Of a stretch of 64,000 nucleotides of DNA, positions 26,804 through 35,869 are shown piece by piece. Position numbers and translations under genes: made by a program. A model generated the notes under the pieces. The model was not told the origin of the DNA, did not search any database, and saw only the letters and a program-made list of their open reading frames with translations. Location: positions 124,001 through 188,000 of the forward strand of contig NZ_JAMBOB010000003.1 of assembly GCF_023715415.1 (NCBI RefSeq), in the 5' to 3' direction. Source of the stretch: Neobacillus niacini. GTDB taxonomy: Bacteria; Bacillota; Bacilli; Bacillales; Cytobacillaceae. Each line of letters begins with the position of its first letter. Position 1 is the stretch's first letter.

Positions 26804-27724
26804 ATGAAACGTTTTTATAAGGTGGCGGCATTTGCTATCATTCTTGCTTTATTATTTTCAGTAAGTAGTACAAGCATGGTGTTCGCCGATACGAATGGTA
26901 ATAATGAAGAGAGTATCAACGAAAAGTTTGGGCTGCCAATTGTGGTTTACGGAGCAGCATTATCTGAAGCACAAAAGGATGAGGTTAGAAAGCTATTAAA
27001 GGTAAGTGATAAAAGCAAGGTAAAAGAGATTACTGTAACAGGAGAAGATCTGGTTACTTATATTAAAGGCGATGCACACTCCAATATGTATTCCTCTGCT
27101 AAAATCACCAGAAAGGATTCTGGTGAAGGACTCGTCATTAATCAGGTGACTCCCGAAAACATTACCGAGGTTACTGATGAAATGTATGCCAATGCTTTAT
27201 TGACGGCTGGAATTCAGGATGCCGTTGTGGATGTGGCTTCTCCGGTGAAAGTTAGCGGACATTCTGCGTTAGTAGGAATCTATAAAGCCTATGATGCGGG
27301 AGAAGGTGCAGGACTAAATAAAGAACGGACAGAGGTTGCGAATGAAGAGTTGAATTTAGCAACGGATTTGGCTAAAAAGGAAGGGTTAGATCAGGATAAA
27401 GTGAGTGAGCTATTGACTGAAATAAAAAAGGAAATAGCAGAGCAGAATCCAGCAACCAAGGAAGAACTGGCTGCCATTATTGATGAAAAATTAAAGACAT
27501 TAGAAATTAATTTAAGTGCTGAGGACAGGCAGCTTTTACTAGACTTATTTGAAAAAATGAGAGACCTTAACATTAATTTCGATAATGTTAAATCACAGCT
27601 CGAGAATCTTACAAAAGATATTCAGCAACGAATAGAAGAAGCAGTAGGCGACAAGAATTTTCTGCAAAAAGTAGCAGATTTCTTTAGAGAATTAATCGAA
27701 AGTATTAAAAGTATATTCTCATAA
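26804..27724 (+). CDS. Secreted DUF1002-domain protein (YpuA-like)
   Basis: This 306-aa protein starts with a signal peptide (1-27, ending VFA). The DUF1002 region that follows has VYGAALSEAQKDEVRKLL and later QVTPENITEVTDEMYANALLTAGI, VKVSGHSALVGIYKAYD. The second half is helical and charged. It is related to B. subtilis YpuA. Function is unknown but extracytoplasmic. ATG 26804 is preferred because AAGGAGAG lies upstream of it. The next gene is the extra ftsZ. Confidence 0.85.
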   Translation: MKRFYKVAAFAIILALLFSVSSTSMVFADTNGNNEESINEKFGLPIVVYGAALSEAQKDEVRKLLKVSDKSKVKEITVTGEDLVTYIKGDAHSNMYSSAKITRKDSGEGLVINQVTPENITEVTDEMYANALLTAGIQDAVVDVASPVKVSGHSALVGIYKAYDAGEGAGLNKERTEVANEELNLATDLAKKEGLDQDKVSELLTEIKKEIAEQNPATKEELAAIIDEKLKTLEINLSAEDRQLLLDLFEKMRDLNINFDNVKSQLENLTKDIQQRIEEAVGDKNFLQKVADFFRELIESIKSIFS

Positions 27725-27730
27725 TTCCTT

Positions 27731-27757
27731 GGCTCAGTCTTTGAACTGGGCCTTTCG
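27731..27757 (+). terminator. Terminator-like hairpin after DUF1002 gene
   Basis: GGCTCAGT pairs with ACTGGGCC (one G-U) across a 6-nt loop, followed by TTTCG. It separates the DUF1002 gene from ftsZ. Confidence 0.6.
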
Positions 27758-27829
27758 TATGTTTGTAATATAATTTTAATGATAAAATAAAAAGGAGTTT
27801 CATTAGGACTATATAAAAATCCCCAGTTT

Positions 27830-27838
27830 TTTGTTAAA
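27830..27838 (+). promoter_or_regulatory. Degenerate Spo0A box
   Basis: TTTGTTAAA differs at one position from the 0A box TTTGTCRAA. It lies 21 bp upstream of a perfect box in front of ftsZ. Confidence 0.35.
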
Positions 27839-27858
27839 ATAGAATCTAAGAATAAAGT

Positions 27859-27900
27859 TTCGACAAAATTCACAAAAATATGCTTTAGGTAGATTATAAT
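27859..27900 (+). promoter_or_regulatory. Spo0A-type promoter of the extra ftsZ
   Basis: TTCGACAAA (27859-27867) is the exact reverse complement of the Spo0A box TTTGTCGAA. It abuts TTCACA (27869-27874), a 5/6 match to -35, with TATAAT at 27895-27900 after a 20-bp spacer. A long spacer with 0A boxes next to the -35 is the layout of Spo0A-activated SigA promoters such as spoIIG and spoIIE. The predicted start is near 27907. Confidence 0.55.
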
Positions 27901-28015
27901 GAATACGAGTGTAATAAATCTTCTATAAAGCTTTAATTTTAAAAATACTCATTTGAATTTTTCGAATTTTGAATATGAGACATAAGAATTATGCGGGAGC
28001 AGGAGGAAATCTATC

Positions 28016-29158
28016 GTGTGGGATTTTGAAATGGACATAGATCAAGTTGCAAGAATTAAAGTAATCGGTGTCGGCGGCGGCGGTAATAACGCCGTAAACC
28101 GAATGATAGAAGACGGGGTTCAAGGCGTAGAATTTATTGCAGTTAATACAGATGCGCAAGCTCTTAAACTATCAAAAGCAGAAATTAAAATGCAAATTGG
28201 TGCAACTTTAACAAGAGGCTTAGGTGCCGGTGCCAATCCTGAAGTTGGCAGAAATGCAGTTGAGGAAAGCAGAAAGCAAATCCAAGAAGTTTTAAAAGGA
28301 GCAGATATGGTCTTTGTTACCGCTGGTATGGGCGGAGGAACTGGGACTGGAGCTGCACCGGCTATTGCTCAAATCTCCCGTGAGCTAGGTGCTTTAACCA
28401 TTGGTGTTGTGACACGTCCATTTGGATTTGAGGGACGTAAACGCTCTACCAATGCAGCAGCCGGGATTGATTTGATGCGAGAAGCAGTAGATACTCTGAT
28501 TATTGTACCGAATGATCGCTTGCTGCAAATCGTAGATAAGAAGACTCCTATGATTCAAGCTTTCCGTGAAGCGGATAACGTACTGAGACAGGGTGTGCAA
28601 GGGATTTCTGATTTAATTGCGGTTCCTGGATTAATTAACCTTGATTTTGCAGATGTCAAAACCATTATGTCCAATCAAGGGACAGCATTAATGGGTATTG
28701 GTTTAGCTAAAGGTAAAGACCGTGCAGTCGAAGCAGCGAAGAAAGCCATTTCTAGTCCATTACTAGAAACTTCGATTGATGGTGCACAGGGTGTGCTAAT
28801 GAACATCACAGGGGGCAGTAATTTAAGTCTTTATGAGGTTCAAGAAGCGGCAGATATCGTTTCCTCTGCTGCAGACAAGGAATTAAATATGATTTTCGGT
28901 TCAATTATCAATGAAGACTTTAAAGATGAGATTATGATAACGGTCATCGCTACTGGTTTTTCTGAAACAGAACTTTCATCTAGAAAAAGTGCTGCTGTTC
29001 CTACAAGGGATACTAATTCTAGACCACAGTCACAAGGCTTTTCACGACGTGAGCAAAGTGTTCAAGAAGAGCCAGCACAAAGTCATGAAAGACCAAGACA
29101 ACAATCAGACGATGCGTTAGATATCCCAACTTTTCTGCGTAATCGAAATAGAAGATAA
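28016..29158 (+). CDS. ftsZ: FtsZ cell division GTPase, second-locus paralog
   Basis: This 380-aa protein is a complete FtsZ. It has the N-terminal [13 protein letters not shown], the tubulin signature GGGTGTG (near 106-112), [11 protein letters not shown] with the T7-loop catalytic Asp (near 206), a variable linker (about 320-365) and the conserved tail [12 protein letters not shown] that binds FtsA/SepF/ZapA-type partners. It differs from the usual Bacillus FtsZ at many core positions (for example [15 protein letters not shown]). There is no ftsA or other dcw gene beside it. The start is GTG 28016 with AGGAGG upstream and aligns with known FtsZ starts. A Spo0A-type promoter precedes it. Confidence 0.92.
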   Translation: MWDFEMDIDQVARIKVIGVGGGGNNAVNRMIEDGVQGVEFIAVNTDAQALKLSKAEIKMQIGATLTRGLGAGANPEVGRNAVEESRKQIQEVLKGADMVFVTAGMGGGTGTGAAPAIAQISRELGALTIGVVTRPFGFEGRKRSTNAAAGIDLMREAVDTLIIVPNDRLLQIVDKKTPMIQAFREADNVLRQGVQGISDLIAVPGLINLDFADVKTIMSNQGTALMGIGLAKGKDRAVEAAKKAISSPLLETSIDGAQGVLMNITGGSNLSLYEVQEAADIVSSAADKELNMIFGSIINEDFKDEIMITVIATGFSETELSSRKSAAVPTRDTNSRPQSQGFSRREQSVQEEPAQSHERPRQQSDDALDIPTFLRNRNRR

Positions 29159-29170
29159 AAGCTTACAATG

Positions 29171-29208
29171 AAGGCCGCTTGAGAATAACCTCGGCGGTCT
29201 TTTTTTGA
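29171..29208 (+). terminator. Rho-independent terminator of ftsZ
   Basis: AGGCCGCTTGAG pairs imperfectly with CTCGGCGGTCT, followed by seven T. Confidence 0.7.
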
Positions 29209-29307
29209 TTAGAATAAAGCGCATACATTTTTTTAAAAAATTTAAGGTCAATTTAAAACACTTATGCTAAAATAATATTGAAATAACAACAGCAAGGAGA
29301 AAACGCT

Positions 29308-30291
29308 ATGTTGAAAGATATTTTTATAGGCTTATCTCAAAATCAATTTCTAAATAGTGCAGCTAAAAAGTATGGCTTAAAACTGGGTGCACAAAGTGTT
29401 GTTGCAGGTACCAATATTGATGAAGTAATAAAAAGTATTAAAGAGTTAAATGCACACGGTATCTCTTGTACAGTAGATAACCTAGGTGAATTCGTCTTTA
29501 AAGAAGAAGAAGCGACAGAAGCAAAGGAACAAATTCTTAACGTGATTGAAGCGATTCATGAGCATAAAGTGGATGCGCATATTTCTTTAAAACCTACTCA
29601 AATTGGTTTGGATATTGAGTACAATTTCTGCTTAAGTAATCTAAGAGAAATCGTTGATAGAGCAAACAACTATGGTATTTTTGTTAATATTGACATGGAA
29701 GATACCAGCCATCTTCAGCCTACTTTTGATGTATTGGATGAATTGTCCAAGGAATATGATAACGTAGGAACGGTTATACAAGCTTATTTGCTTCGTGCTG
29801 ATGAATACCTAGAAAAGTATCAAAACTACCGTCTGCGTATTGTAAAAGGGGCATATAAGGAGCCCGCTGAATACGCTTACCAAGATAAAAAAGATATCGA
29901 TGCAAACTTTATTAAATTAATCGAGTGGCATTTATTAAACGGTAAATTCACTTCGATTGCAACCCATGATCATCACATTATTAACCATGTGAAGGAATTT
30001 GTTAAGAAAAACAACATCCCAAATGAGCAATTTGAGATTCAAATGCTTTATGGTTTTAGAAAGGAACTTCAACTTCAATTAGCAAGTGAAGGATATAATT
30101 TCTGTACGTATGTTCCATTTGGAAATGACTGGTATGGGTATTTCATGAGGAGGCTTGCAGAAAGACCTCAAAACTTAAATCTAGTAGCTAAGCAAGTTTT
30201 TAACAAAAAAACAAACACGATTATCGGCGTAGCTACTGGGGCATTTTTATTAGGAAGAATGACGAAAAATGCTAAGAAAAAACGTAAATAA
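29308..30291 (+). CDS. putB: Proline dehydrogenase
   Basis: This 327-aa protein is a monofunctional PRODH flavoenzyme with a beta/alpha barrel; it oxidises proline to pyrroline-5-carboxylate. Motifs are ISLKPTQIGLDI (near 92), VNIDMEDTSH (near 130), LRIVKGAYKEP (near 188), ATHDHHI (near 220), IQMLYGFRKELQ and FGNDWYGYFMRRLAERP (near 272). A short hydrophobic then basic C-terminal tail (about 303-327) is unusual and may touch the membrane. The pyrroline-5-carboxylate dehydrogenase gene is not adjacent. AAGGAG precedes ATG 29308. Confidence 0.9.
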   Translation: MLKDIFIGLSQNQFLNSAAKKYGLKLGAQSVVAGTNIDEVIKSIKELNAHGISCTVDNLGEFVFKEEEATEAKEQILNVIEAIHEHKVDAHISLKPTQIGLDIEYNFCLSNLREIVDRANNYGIFVNIDMEDTSHLQPTFDVLDELSKEYDNVGTVIQAYLLRADEYLEKYQNYRLRIVKGAYKEPAEYAYQDKKDIDANFIKLIEWHLLNGKFTSIATHDHHIINHVKEFVKKNNIPNEQFEIQMLYGFRKELQLQLASEGYNFCTYVPFGNDWYGYFMRRLAERPQNLNLVAKQVFNKKTNTIIGVATGAFLLGRMTKNAKKKRK

Positions 30292-30300
30292 GTAAATTGT

Positions 30301-30332
30301 AAACCCTTTCTATTGAGAGGGTTTTTCTTTTT
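30301..30332 (+). terminator. Rho-independent terminator
   Basis: AAACCCTTTC pairs with GAGAGGGTTT (with mismatches), followed by TTCTTTTT. Confidence 0.75.
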
Positions 30333-30361
30333 ATCAACAATATAGGTCTAAAGAACTATTA

Positions 30362-30399
30362 TTGTCAAAATTGACAAGTTTGTACCTTATCATTAATAA
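30362..30399 (+). promoter_or_regulatory. Promoter with overlapping palindrome before the TRAP operon
   Basis: TTGACA (30371-30376) and TAATAA (30394-30399) have a 17-bp spacer. TTGTCAAAATTGACAA (30362-30377), a dyad with 7-bp arms, overlaps the -35, a natural repressor site. A second small dyad, CTTAT-N5-ATAAG, covers the -10 region. Confidence 0.5.
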
Positions 30400-30443
30400 G
30401 TATTGATTGATGGACTGCATTTTATAAAAAGGGGGAAATTTGT

Positions 30444-31436
30444 ATGAAAAAGAAAAGGTTTTATCTGTCGATGGTCTTTCTCTTAACACTCTCTATGATT
30501 CTTGCAGCATGTGGAAACAAGGAGGAGGGTGGGGAGAAGCCGGCAAATGATGCGGAAGAAAAGCCGCAATTCATTAGTATTTTAACAGGTGGTACAGGCG
30601 GAACTTACTACCCATTAGGCGGTTCCTTTGCTGAGATTATTAAAGATGAAACAGGAATTGATACGAATGCTGAAACTAGCGGTGCTTCTGCTGAGAACAT
30701 GACCACCCTTAAGAATGGCGATGCAGAAATTGCTTTTTCCCAAACAGATATTGCTTCGTATGCTGTGGACGGAAAATTAATGTTTGAAAACAATAAGGTT
30801 GACAACGTAAAGGCGATTGCTACATTATACCCTGAAACCATTCAAATTGTTACGACCAAGGAGTCCGGAATTACTTCCGTTGAAGATTTAAAAGGTAAAA
30901 AGGTATCCGTTGGTGCACCTGGCTCTGGTACAGTAGCAAATGCCGAGCAAATTCTTGAAGTACATGGAATGACATTTGCGGATATTGAAAAACAAGATTT
31001 ATCCTTTGATGAGTCTACACAAGGGATTCAAGATGGAACGATTGATGCGGCCTTCGTAACAGCCGGAACACCTACAGGAGCAGTTGAAAGCCTTGGGGCA
31101 ACAGAAGATGTAGTCATTGTTCCTATTGAACAAGACAAAATTGATAGTCTTATTGAAAAGTATCCATTTTATGTAAAGGAAGAAATCCCATCAGGAACAT
31201 ATGGTTTAGAGTCTGCGGTAACAACCGTTGCAGTTCAAGCGATGTTAGTAGCCAGTGCTGAACTTTCAGAGAACGTTGTTTATGAAATAACGAAAGCCAT
31301 TTTTGAAAATCTTGATAAAGTGACACATGCAAAAGGAAAATTAATTAAGGTTGAAAATGCTTTAAATGGTGTGGGGATTGATGTTCATCCTGGTGCACAG
31401 AAATACTTTGATGAAAAAGGCGTCAAAGCAGAGTAA
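30444..31436 (+). CDS. TAXI-family TRAP transporter solute-binding lipoprotein
   Basis: This 330-aa lipoprotein has a lipobox LAAC (Cys near 22) and the TAXI-family pattern: TGGTGGTYYPLGG near 51, ETSGASAENM, AFSQTDIASYA near 97, VSVGAPGSGT near 150. It binds a substrate outside the cell and delivers it to the permease two genes downstream. Known TAXI ligands include glutamate-like dicarboxylates, but the ligand here cannot be read from sequence. AAAGGGGG precedes ATG 30444. Confidence 0.9.
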   Translation: MKKKRFYLSMVFLLTLSMILAACGNKEEGGEKPANDAEEKPQFISILTGGTGGTYYPLGGSFAEIIKDETGIDTNAETSGASAENMTTLKNGDAEIAFSQTDIASYAVDGKLMFENNKVDNVKAIATLYPETIQIVTTKESGITSVEDLKGKKVSVGAPGSGTVANAEQILEVHGMTFADIEKQDLSFDESTQGIQDGTIDAAFVTAGTPTGAVESLGATEDVVIVPIEQDKIDSLIEKYPFYVKEEIPSGTYGLESAVTTVAVQAMLVASAELSENVVYEITKAIFENLDKVTHAKGKLIKVENALNGVGIDVHPGAQKYFDEKGVKAE

Positions 31437-31460
31437 ATGATTCCCTTTTTCTAACATTAT

Positions 31461-31492
31461 CTGGCCGGCTGAACAGCAGCTGGCCTCCTTTT
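31461..31492 (+). terminator. Hairpin within the TRAP operon
   Basis: TGGCCGGCTG pairs with CAGCTGGCC (G-U tolerated), followed by TCCTTTTC. It is probably a partial terminator that lowers expression of the permease relative to the binding protein. Confidence 0.5.
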
Positions 31493-31512
31493 CTACTGAA
31501 TTGGAGGAGGAA

Positions 31513-32034
31513 ATGCGAAAACTTCAAATAATCCTATATCTATTAGTATTCATTATTATCCTAATTGTCTTAGCATTCATACCATTTCAGAGAGCAATTG
31601 TCTTCCAGCCAAATCACAGCCAAGCAGTACTTGCTTACATTCCTATCAAAGAAGAAACACATTTTCAAATCAAATACACGCATTCCATTCATTTATCCGA
31701 TGTCATCGAAAGCTTTAAAATTACTCCCAACCACCTGATTCAACTATATGAGCTGATGTATGAGGATTTTGCTATCGGCATGCCATCAAATGCTGAGGAA
31801 GGAGAAACATTTGAGGAAAAGGATGGAGCTTACTACATCAAAAATATGAAACGAGTATTTCCTTTTTTTCATTTACGAATCGGACAGGTTCGTGCTAATC
31901 ATACTGTGATTTATAAAAATAGGGAATATCCATTATCTCGTTCGATAAAACCTGGCACTTCAGTAAAAGTAGAAATCCGAAAATTGAACTTTTTGAAGCT
32001 ATGGAAAGGAGTGAATATCCTTGAGTCAATATGA
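31513..32034 (+). CDS. DUF1850-domain protein of TRAP operon
   Basis: This 173-aa protein has an N-terminal membrane segment (about 5-25) and an extracytoplasmic DUF1850 domain: KYTHSIHLSDVIESF near 55, YEDFAIGMPSNAEEGE near 80, and RVFPFFHLRIGQV. DUF1850 genes typically sit between TAXI binding proteins and fused TRAP permeases, as here, so an accessory role in transport is likely. ATG 31513 follows GGAGGAGG. It overlaps the permease gene by 14 nt. Confidence 0.85.
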   Translation: MRKLQIILYLLVFIIILIVLAFIPFQRAIVFQPNHSQAVLAYIPIKEETHFQIKYTHSIHLSDVIESFKITPNHLIQLYELMYEDFAIGMPSNAEEGETFEEKDGAYYIKNMKRVFPFFHLRIGQVRANHTVIYKNREYPLSRSIKPGTSVKVEIRKLNFLKLWKGVNILESI

Positions 32035-33973
32035 TACCGCCTTGTCGGAAGAGAAACAGCAGGAGCTTTTGGAGAAATATGATCCGGAGGCAGGAACCAG
32101 GAAGTTAAAAGGGGCTGCAGGCTGGATTGCCTTTGCTGGATTACTTGCCTTTTCATTATTCCATTTATATACAGGTGTATTTGGTATGTTAACAGCTCAA
32201 CTTCAACGCTCTATTCATTTGGGCTTCGCACTTGCACTTATATTCATATTATTTCCAGCACGAAAGAAAAATAGGGGAAAAGAATATAAGGTGGCTTGGT
32301 ATGATATCATCTTAGCCATTATTTCTGTCATTGTTGGCGCCTATTGGCCTGTCTTGATTGATGATTTAGTCTTAAGGACGGGAAATATCACTCAGATTGA
32401 TTTTTTTGTTGGTCTTTCGGCAATTTTACTAGTATTAGAGGCTACTCGTAGGACAGTTGGTTTGCCGATTACCATTATTGCAATTGTTTTTATGGGTTAT
32501 GCAGTTTTTGGACCTTATATGCCGAGTGTCATTGCACATCGAGGTCTAGAATTGGATCGACTGGTGCAAACGATGTTTTTTACAACTGAGGGTATTCTAG
32601 GTACCCCGATTGGCGTATCCTCCACTTTTATCTTTCTATTCTTACTGTTTGGCTCTTTCTTAATTAAGACTGGGGTTGGGGAGTATTTTAACGACCTTTC
32701 CATCGCTATTGCCGGGAGGAGTGTAGGTGGTCCTGCTAAAGTGGCTATTTTTTCAAGTGCTTTGCAAGGAACAATTAGCGGCAGTTCCGTTGCAAATGTG
32801 GTGACATCCGGTGCCTTTACGATACCGATGATGAAAAATCTTGGTTATAAAAAGGAATTTGCAGGAGCAGTTGAAGCCTCTTCCTCTACAGGAGGACAGT
32901 TAATGCCGCCAATTATGGGAGCAGCAGCGTTCTTAATGGTTGAATTCATCGGAGGTATTAGTTACTGGGAGATAGCAAAGGCGGCTGCCATCCCAGCGGT
33001 GCTTTATTTTGCAGGTATTTGGATTATGACCCATTTCGAAGCAAAGCGAATTGGTCTTCGTGGGTTAACAAAGGAAGAAATGCCAAGCAGGAAAGAGGTA
33101 CTTGGAAAACTCTATTTATTACTTCCCATTATCACCATTGTTCTTTTGTTAAGTTCAGGAATGAGTGTTATCCGGGCTGCACTATGGTCGATTGTTATAA
33201 CGGTTGTGGTCAGTGCGTTAAAGAAAAATACGAGAATTGGATTTAAAGGAATCATTGATGCTTTAGTAGATGGAGCAAGATCAGCGTTAGGTGTTGCTGC
33301 AGCCTGTGCCGCAGCGGGGATTATAGTTGGAGTAGTCACCAAAACGGGATTAGGACTAAAAATGGCAAATGGCTTGCTAGATTTTGCAGGAGGGGCACTA
33401 TTGCCGACCTTGTTTTTAACAATGATTGCTTCCTTGATATTAGGGATGGGTTCTCCAACGACAGCTAATTATGTCATTACCTCTACCATTGCAGCACCAG
33501 CAATTATTTTATTAGGAGTTCCAGATTTATCTGCTCACTTGTTTGTGTTTTATTTTGGAATTGTCGCCGATATCACTCCTCCAGTCGCTCTAGCTGCTTT
33601 TGCGGCAGCGGCAATCTCTGGTGGAGAGCCATTTCGAACGGGTGTGGAATCAACAAAGCTTGCCATATCAGCGTTTATCATCCCCTATATGTTTGTTTTG
33701 TCACCAGAATTGCTCATGATTGATACCACTTGGACTTATTTAATTTGGGTTGTGTTTACGGCCTTTATTGGAATGATTGCCATAAGTGCGGGGGTTATTG
33801 GTTTTTGGATGAGAAAAATGAACTGGACTGAACGGATTGTTTCCTTAGGTACAGGATTATGCTTAATTTACCCGGAAAAAATCTCCGATATCGTCGGGCT
33901 AGTTTTGTTTGCTGCTTTGCTTGCTTTGCAATATTTTTATAAACGGGATCAAATTCCTAAAGCACAAAATTAA
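32021..33973 (+). CDS. TRAP transporter fused permease subunit
   Basis: This 650-aa protein has about 16-18 membrane segments. The first part corresponds to the small DctQ-like 4TM subunit and the rest to the large DctM subunit (blocks FSSALQGTISGSSVANVVTSG near 240; EASSSTGGQLMPPIMGAAAF near 285; LGMGSPTTANYVI near 475). Fused permeases are the normal partners of TAXI lipoproteins and use a sodium or proton gradient. The start is TTG 32021, with GGAAAGGAGTG 8 nt upstream, inside the DUF1850 gene. Confidence 0.9.
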   Translation: MSQYDTALSEEKQQELLEKYDPEAGTRKLKGAAGWIAFAGLLAFSLFHLYTGVFGMLTAQLQRSIHLGFALALIFILFPARKKNRGKEYKVAWYDIILAIISVIVGAYWPVLIDDLVLRTGNITQIDFFVGLSAILLVLEATRRTVGLPITIIAIVFMGYAVFGPYMPSVIAHRGLELDRLVQTMFFTTEGILGTPIGVSSTFIFLFLLFGSFLIKTGVGEYFNDLSIAIAGRSVGGPAKVAIFSSALQGTISGSSVANVVTSGAFTIPMMKNLGYKKEFAGAVEASSSTGGQLMPPIMGAAAFLMVEFIGGISYWEIAKAAAIPAVLYFAGIWIMTHFEAKRIGLRGLTKEEMPSRKEVLGKLYLLLPIITIVLLLSSGMSVIRAALWSIVITVVVSALKKNTRIGFKGIIDALVDGARSALGVAAACAAAGIIVGVVTKTGLGLKMANGLLDFAGGALLPTLFLTMIASLILGMGSPTTANYVITSTIAAPAIILLGVPDLSAHLFVFYFGIVADITPPVALAAFAAAAISGGEPFRTGVESTKLAISAFIIPYMFVLSPELLMIDTTWTYLIWVVFTAFIGMIAISAGVIGFWMRKMNWTERIVSLGTGLCLIYPEKISDIVGLVLFAALLALQYFYKRDQIPKAQN

Positions 33974-33982
33974 AAAAATGTA

Positions 33983-34023
33983 CAAACTCGTAGCCGATTT
34001 TGGGGTTACGAGTTTCTTGTTTT
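33983..34023 (+). terminator. Rho-independent terminator
   Basis: AAACTCGTAGCC pairs with GGTTACGAGTTT, followed by CTTGTTTTTC. Confidence 0.75.
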
Positions 34024-34154
34024 TCAGAGGTAGTAGAACTTGTCAAATTCTGTATATAAATTACATTGAAATAAAAGTATTGGTAGTTTATGATTGATTT
34101 TATGGTCCAAAGTGGAAAGAATGTAAGAAGAATTCAACAGGGGGACACATACGA

Positions 34155-35690
34155 ATGGAACAATCCATAAATAAGATTGACAAGCCGCCCTATGGTATTA
34201 TCGCTGTATTAATGATTGGTGCCTTTATTGCATTTTTAAATAATACTTTGTTAAATGTGGCATTGCCTTCGATAATGAAGGATTTAGATGTTGATACAGC
34301 TACGGTGCAGTGGCTGACGACAGGATTTATGCTCGTCAATGGGATAATGATTCCCACGACCGCCTTTCTAATCCAAAAATACACGGTTCGGCGATTATTC
34401 TTAGTCGCAATGGGGCTATTTACAGCTGGGACCATTATCGCTGGCATCGCTCATCACTTTCCTCTGTTATTAACAGCTCGGATGGTTCAGGCATCAGGTT
34501 CTGCCATTATGATGCCGCTTTTAATGAACGTTATGTTAGTCAGTTTTCCGATTGAAAAAAGAGGAACGGCTATGGGGGTTTTCGGACTTATTCTTATGTT
34601 TGCACCAGCTATTGGACCAACATTGTCTGGCTGGATTATTGAACATTATGATTGGAGAATGTTATTCCATTTTGTTACACCAATTGCAGCGATTATACTA
34701 TTCATAGGATTTTTGAAACTGAAGGATAAAAAAGAGAAAGTGGATATTAAGCTTGATTTCTTTTCGTTATTGCTGTCAAGTATCGGTTTCGGTGGTTTGC
34801 TCTATGGATTTAGTTCAGCGGGCAGTAAAGGCTGGGACAGCCCGCAGGTGTATTTAACCATCATCATCGGGGTTGTTTCGTTGGTTTGGTTTATCTTACG
34901 CCAATTGAAGCAAGAGCGGCCAATGCTGAATTTCAGGGTTTTTAAATATAACATGTTTGCACTTTCATCGGCTATTTCGATGATTGTGAATATTGCCATG
35001 TTTTCAGGGTTTCTGCTTCTCCCTATTTATGTTCAAACAATCCGCGGGATTTCTCCATTGGATGCAGGATTAATGTTATTGCCGGGAGCCCTTGTGAATG
35101 CTTTCATGTCACCTGTTACCGGAAGATTATTTGACAAATTTGGCGGTCGTATCTTAGCCATTACAGGTTTGTTCATTACCACGGTTACTACCTATTTATT
35201 CAGCATGCTATCGTTTGAAACGACCTATATGTATATGGTTTTTTTACATGCGATTCGTATGTTTGGAATGTCAATGGTGTTTATGCCTGTGTCAACCAAT
35301 GGATTGAATCAGTTGCCGCCGCGTTTTTATCCCCATGGTACGGCAATGAACAATACCATGCAACAGGTATCTGCTGCCATTGGTACAGGATTATTGATTA
35401 CTCTTATGTCTAATCGTTCTGCTTCTTATGGAAAAGAACTAACTGAATCTGCTATGCAAAATTTGACACAGCAGCCAACAGAAGCAGCCCTAGCCCAAAT
35501 GCAACAACAAATTGCTTTGGAAGCCATGTTAGAAGGTATTAATTATACTTTCTTGATTTCAGCTATTATTATTGGTGTTGCCCTAATTCTTGCGTTTTAT
35601 ATAAAACGAGCCAAACCTGATGAGGAGAACTTAGAAGAAAATCAACCTAAAAACAGTGAAAATATGATAAAGAAATTAGCAGAAAATTAA
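34155..35690 (+). CDS. MFS exporter, EmrB/QacA (DHA2) family, copy 1
   Basis: This 511-aa protein has 14 predicted membrane segments with motif A-like and antiporter motif C-like stretches (LVSFPIEKRGTAMGVFG; APAIGPTLSGWIIE near 150). It exports drugs or toxic compounds in exchange for protons. It is very similar along its whole length to the protein at 50667-52196, including the end KLAEN. No regulator gene is adjacent. CAGGGGGA precedes ATG 34155. Confidence 0.9.
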   Translation: MEQSINKIDKPPYGIIAVLMIGAFIAFLNNTLLNVALPSIMKDLDVDTATVQWLTTGFMLVNGIMIPTTAFLIQKYTVRRLFLVAMGLFTAGTIIAGIAHHFPLLLTARMVQASGSAIMMPLLMNVMLVSFPIEKRGTAMGVFGLILMFAPAIGPTLSGWIIEHYDWRMLFHFVTPIAAIILFIGFLKLKDKKEKVDIKLDFFSLLLSSIGFGGLLYGFSSAGSKGWDSPQVYLTIIIGVVSLVWFILRQLKQERPMLNFRVFKYNMFALSSAISMIVNIAMFSGFLLLPIYVQTIRGISPLDAGLMLLPGALVNAFMSPVTGRLFDKFGGRILAITGLFITTVTTYLFSMLSFETTYMYMVFLHAIRMFGMSMVFMPVSTNGLNQLPPRFYPHGTAMNNTMQQVSAAIGTGLLITLMSNRSASYGKELTESAMQNLTQQPTEAALAQMQQQIALEAMLEGINYTFLISAIIIGVALILAFYIKRAKPDEENLEENQPKNSENMIKKLAEN

Positions 35691-35721
35691 TCTTACAATA
35701 AAGTAGTTCTGCCTATAGAAA

Positions 35722-35760
35722 ACAACAGCCCTTTTTTTGAAGGGCTGTTTGCGTTTTTTT
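35722..35760 (+). terminator. Rho-independent terminator
   Basis: AACAGCCCTT pairs with AAGGGCTGTT across TTTTTG, followed by TGCGTTTTTTT. Confidence 0.85.
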
Positions 35761-35869
35761 GTTTCTCTTCATTATTCTTCCATTATTCGACAATTAGAAT
35801 GCTTTTCATATAGTAAAATAGACTGGGAAGGAACGGGAGTATCCTATTTACTGGGGGAGTAATATTTCG

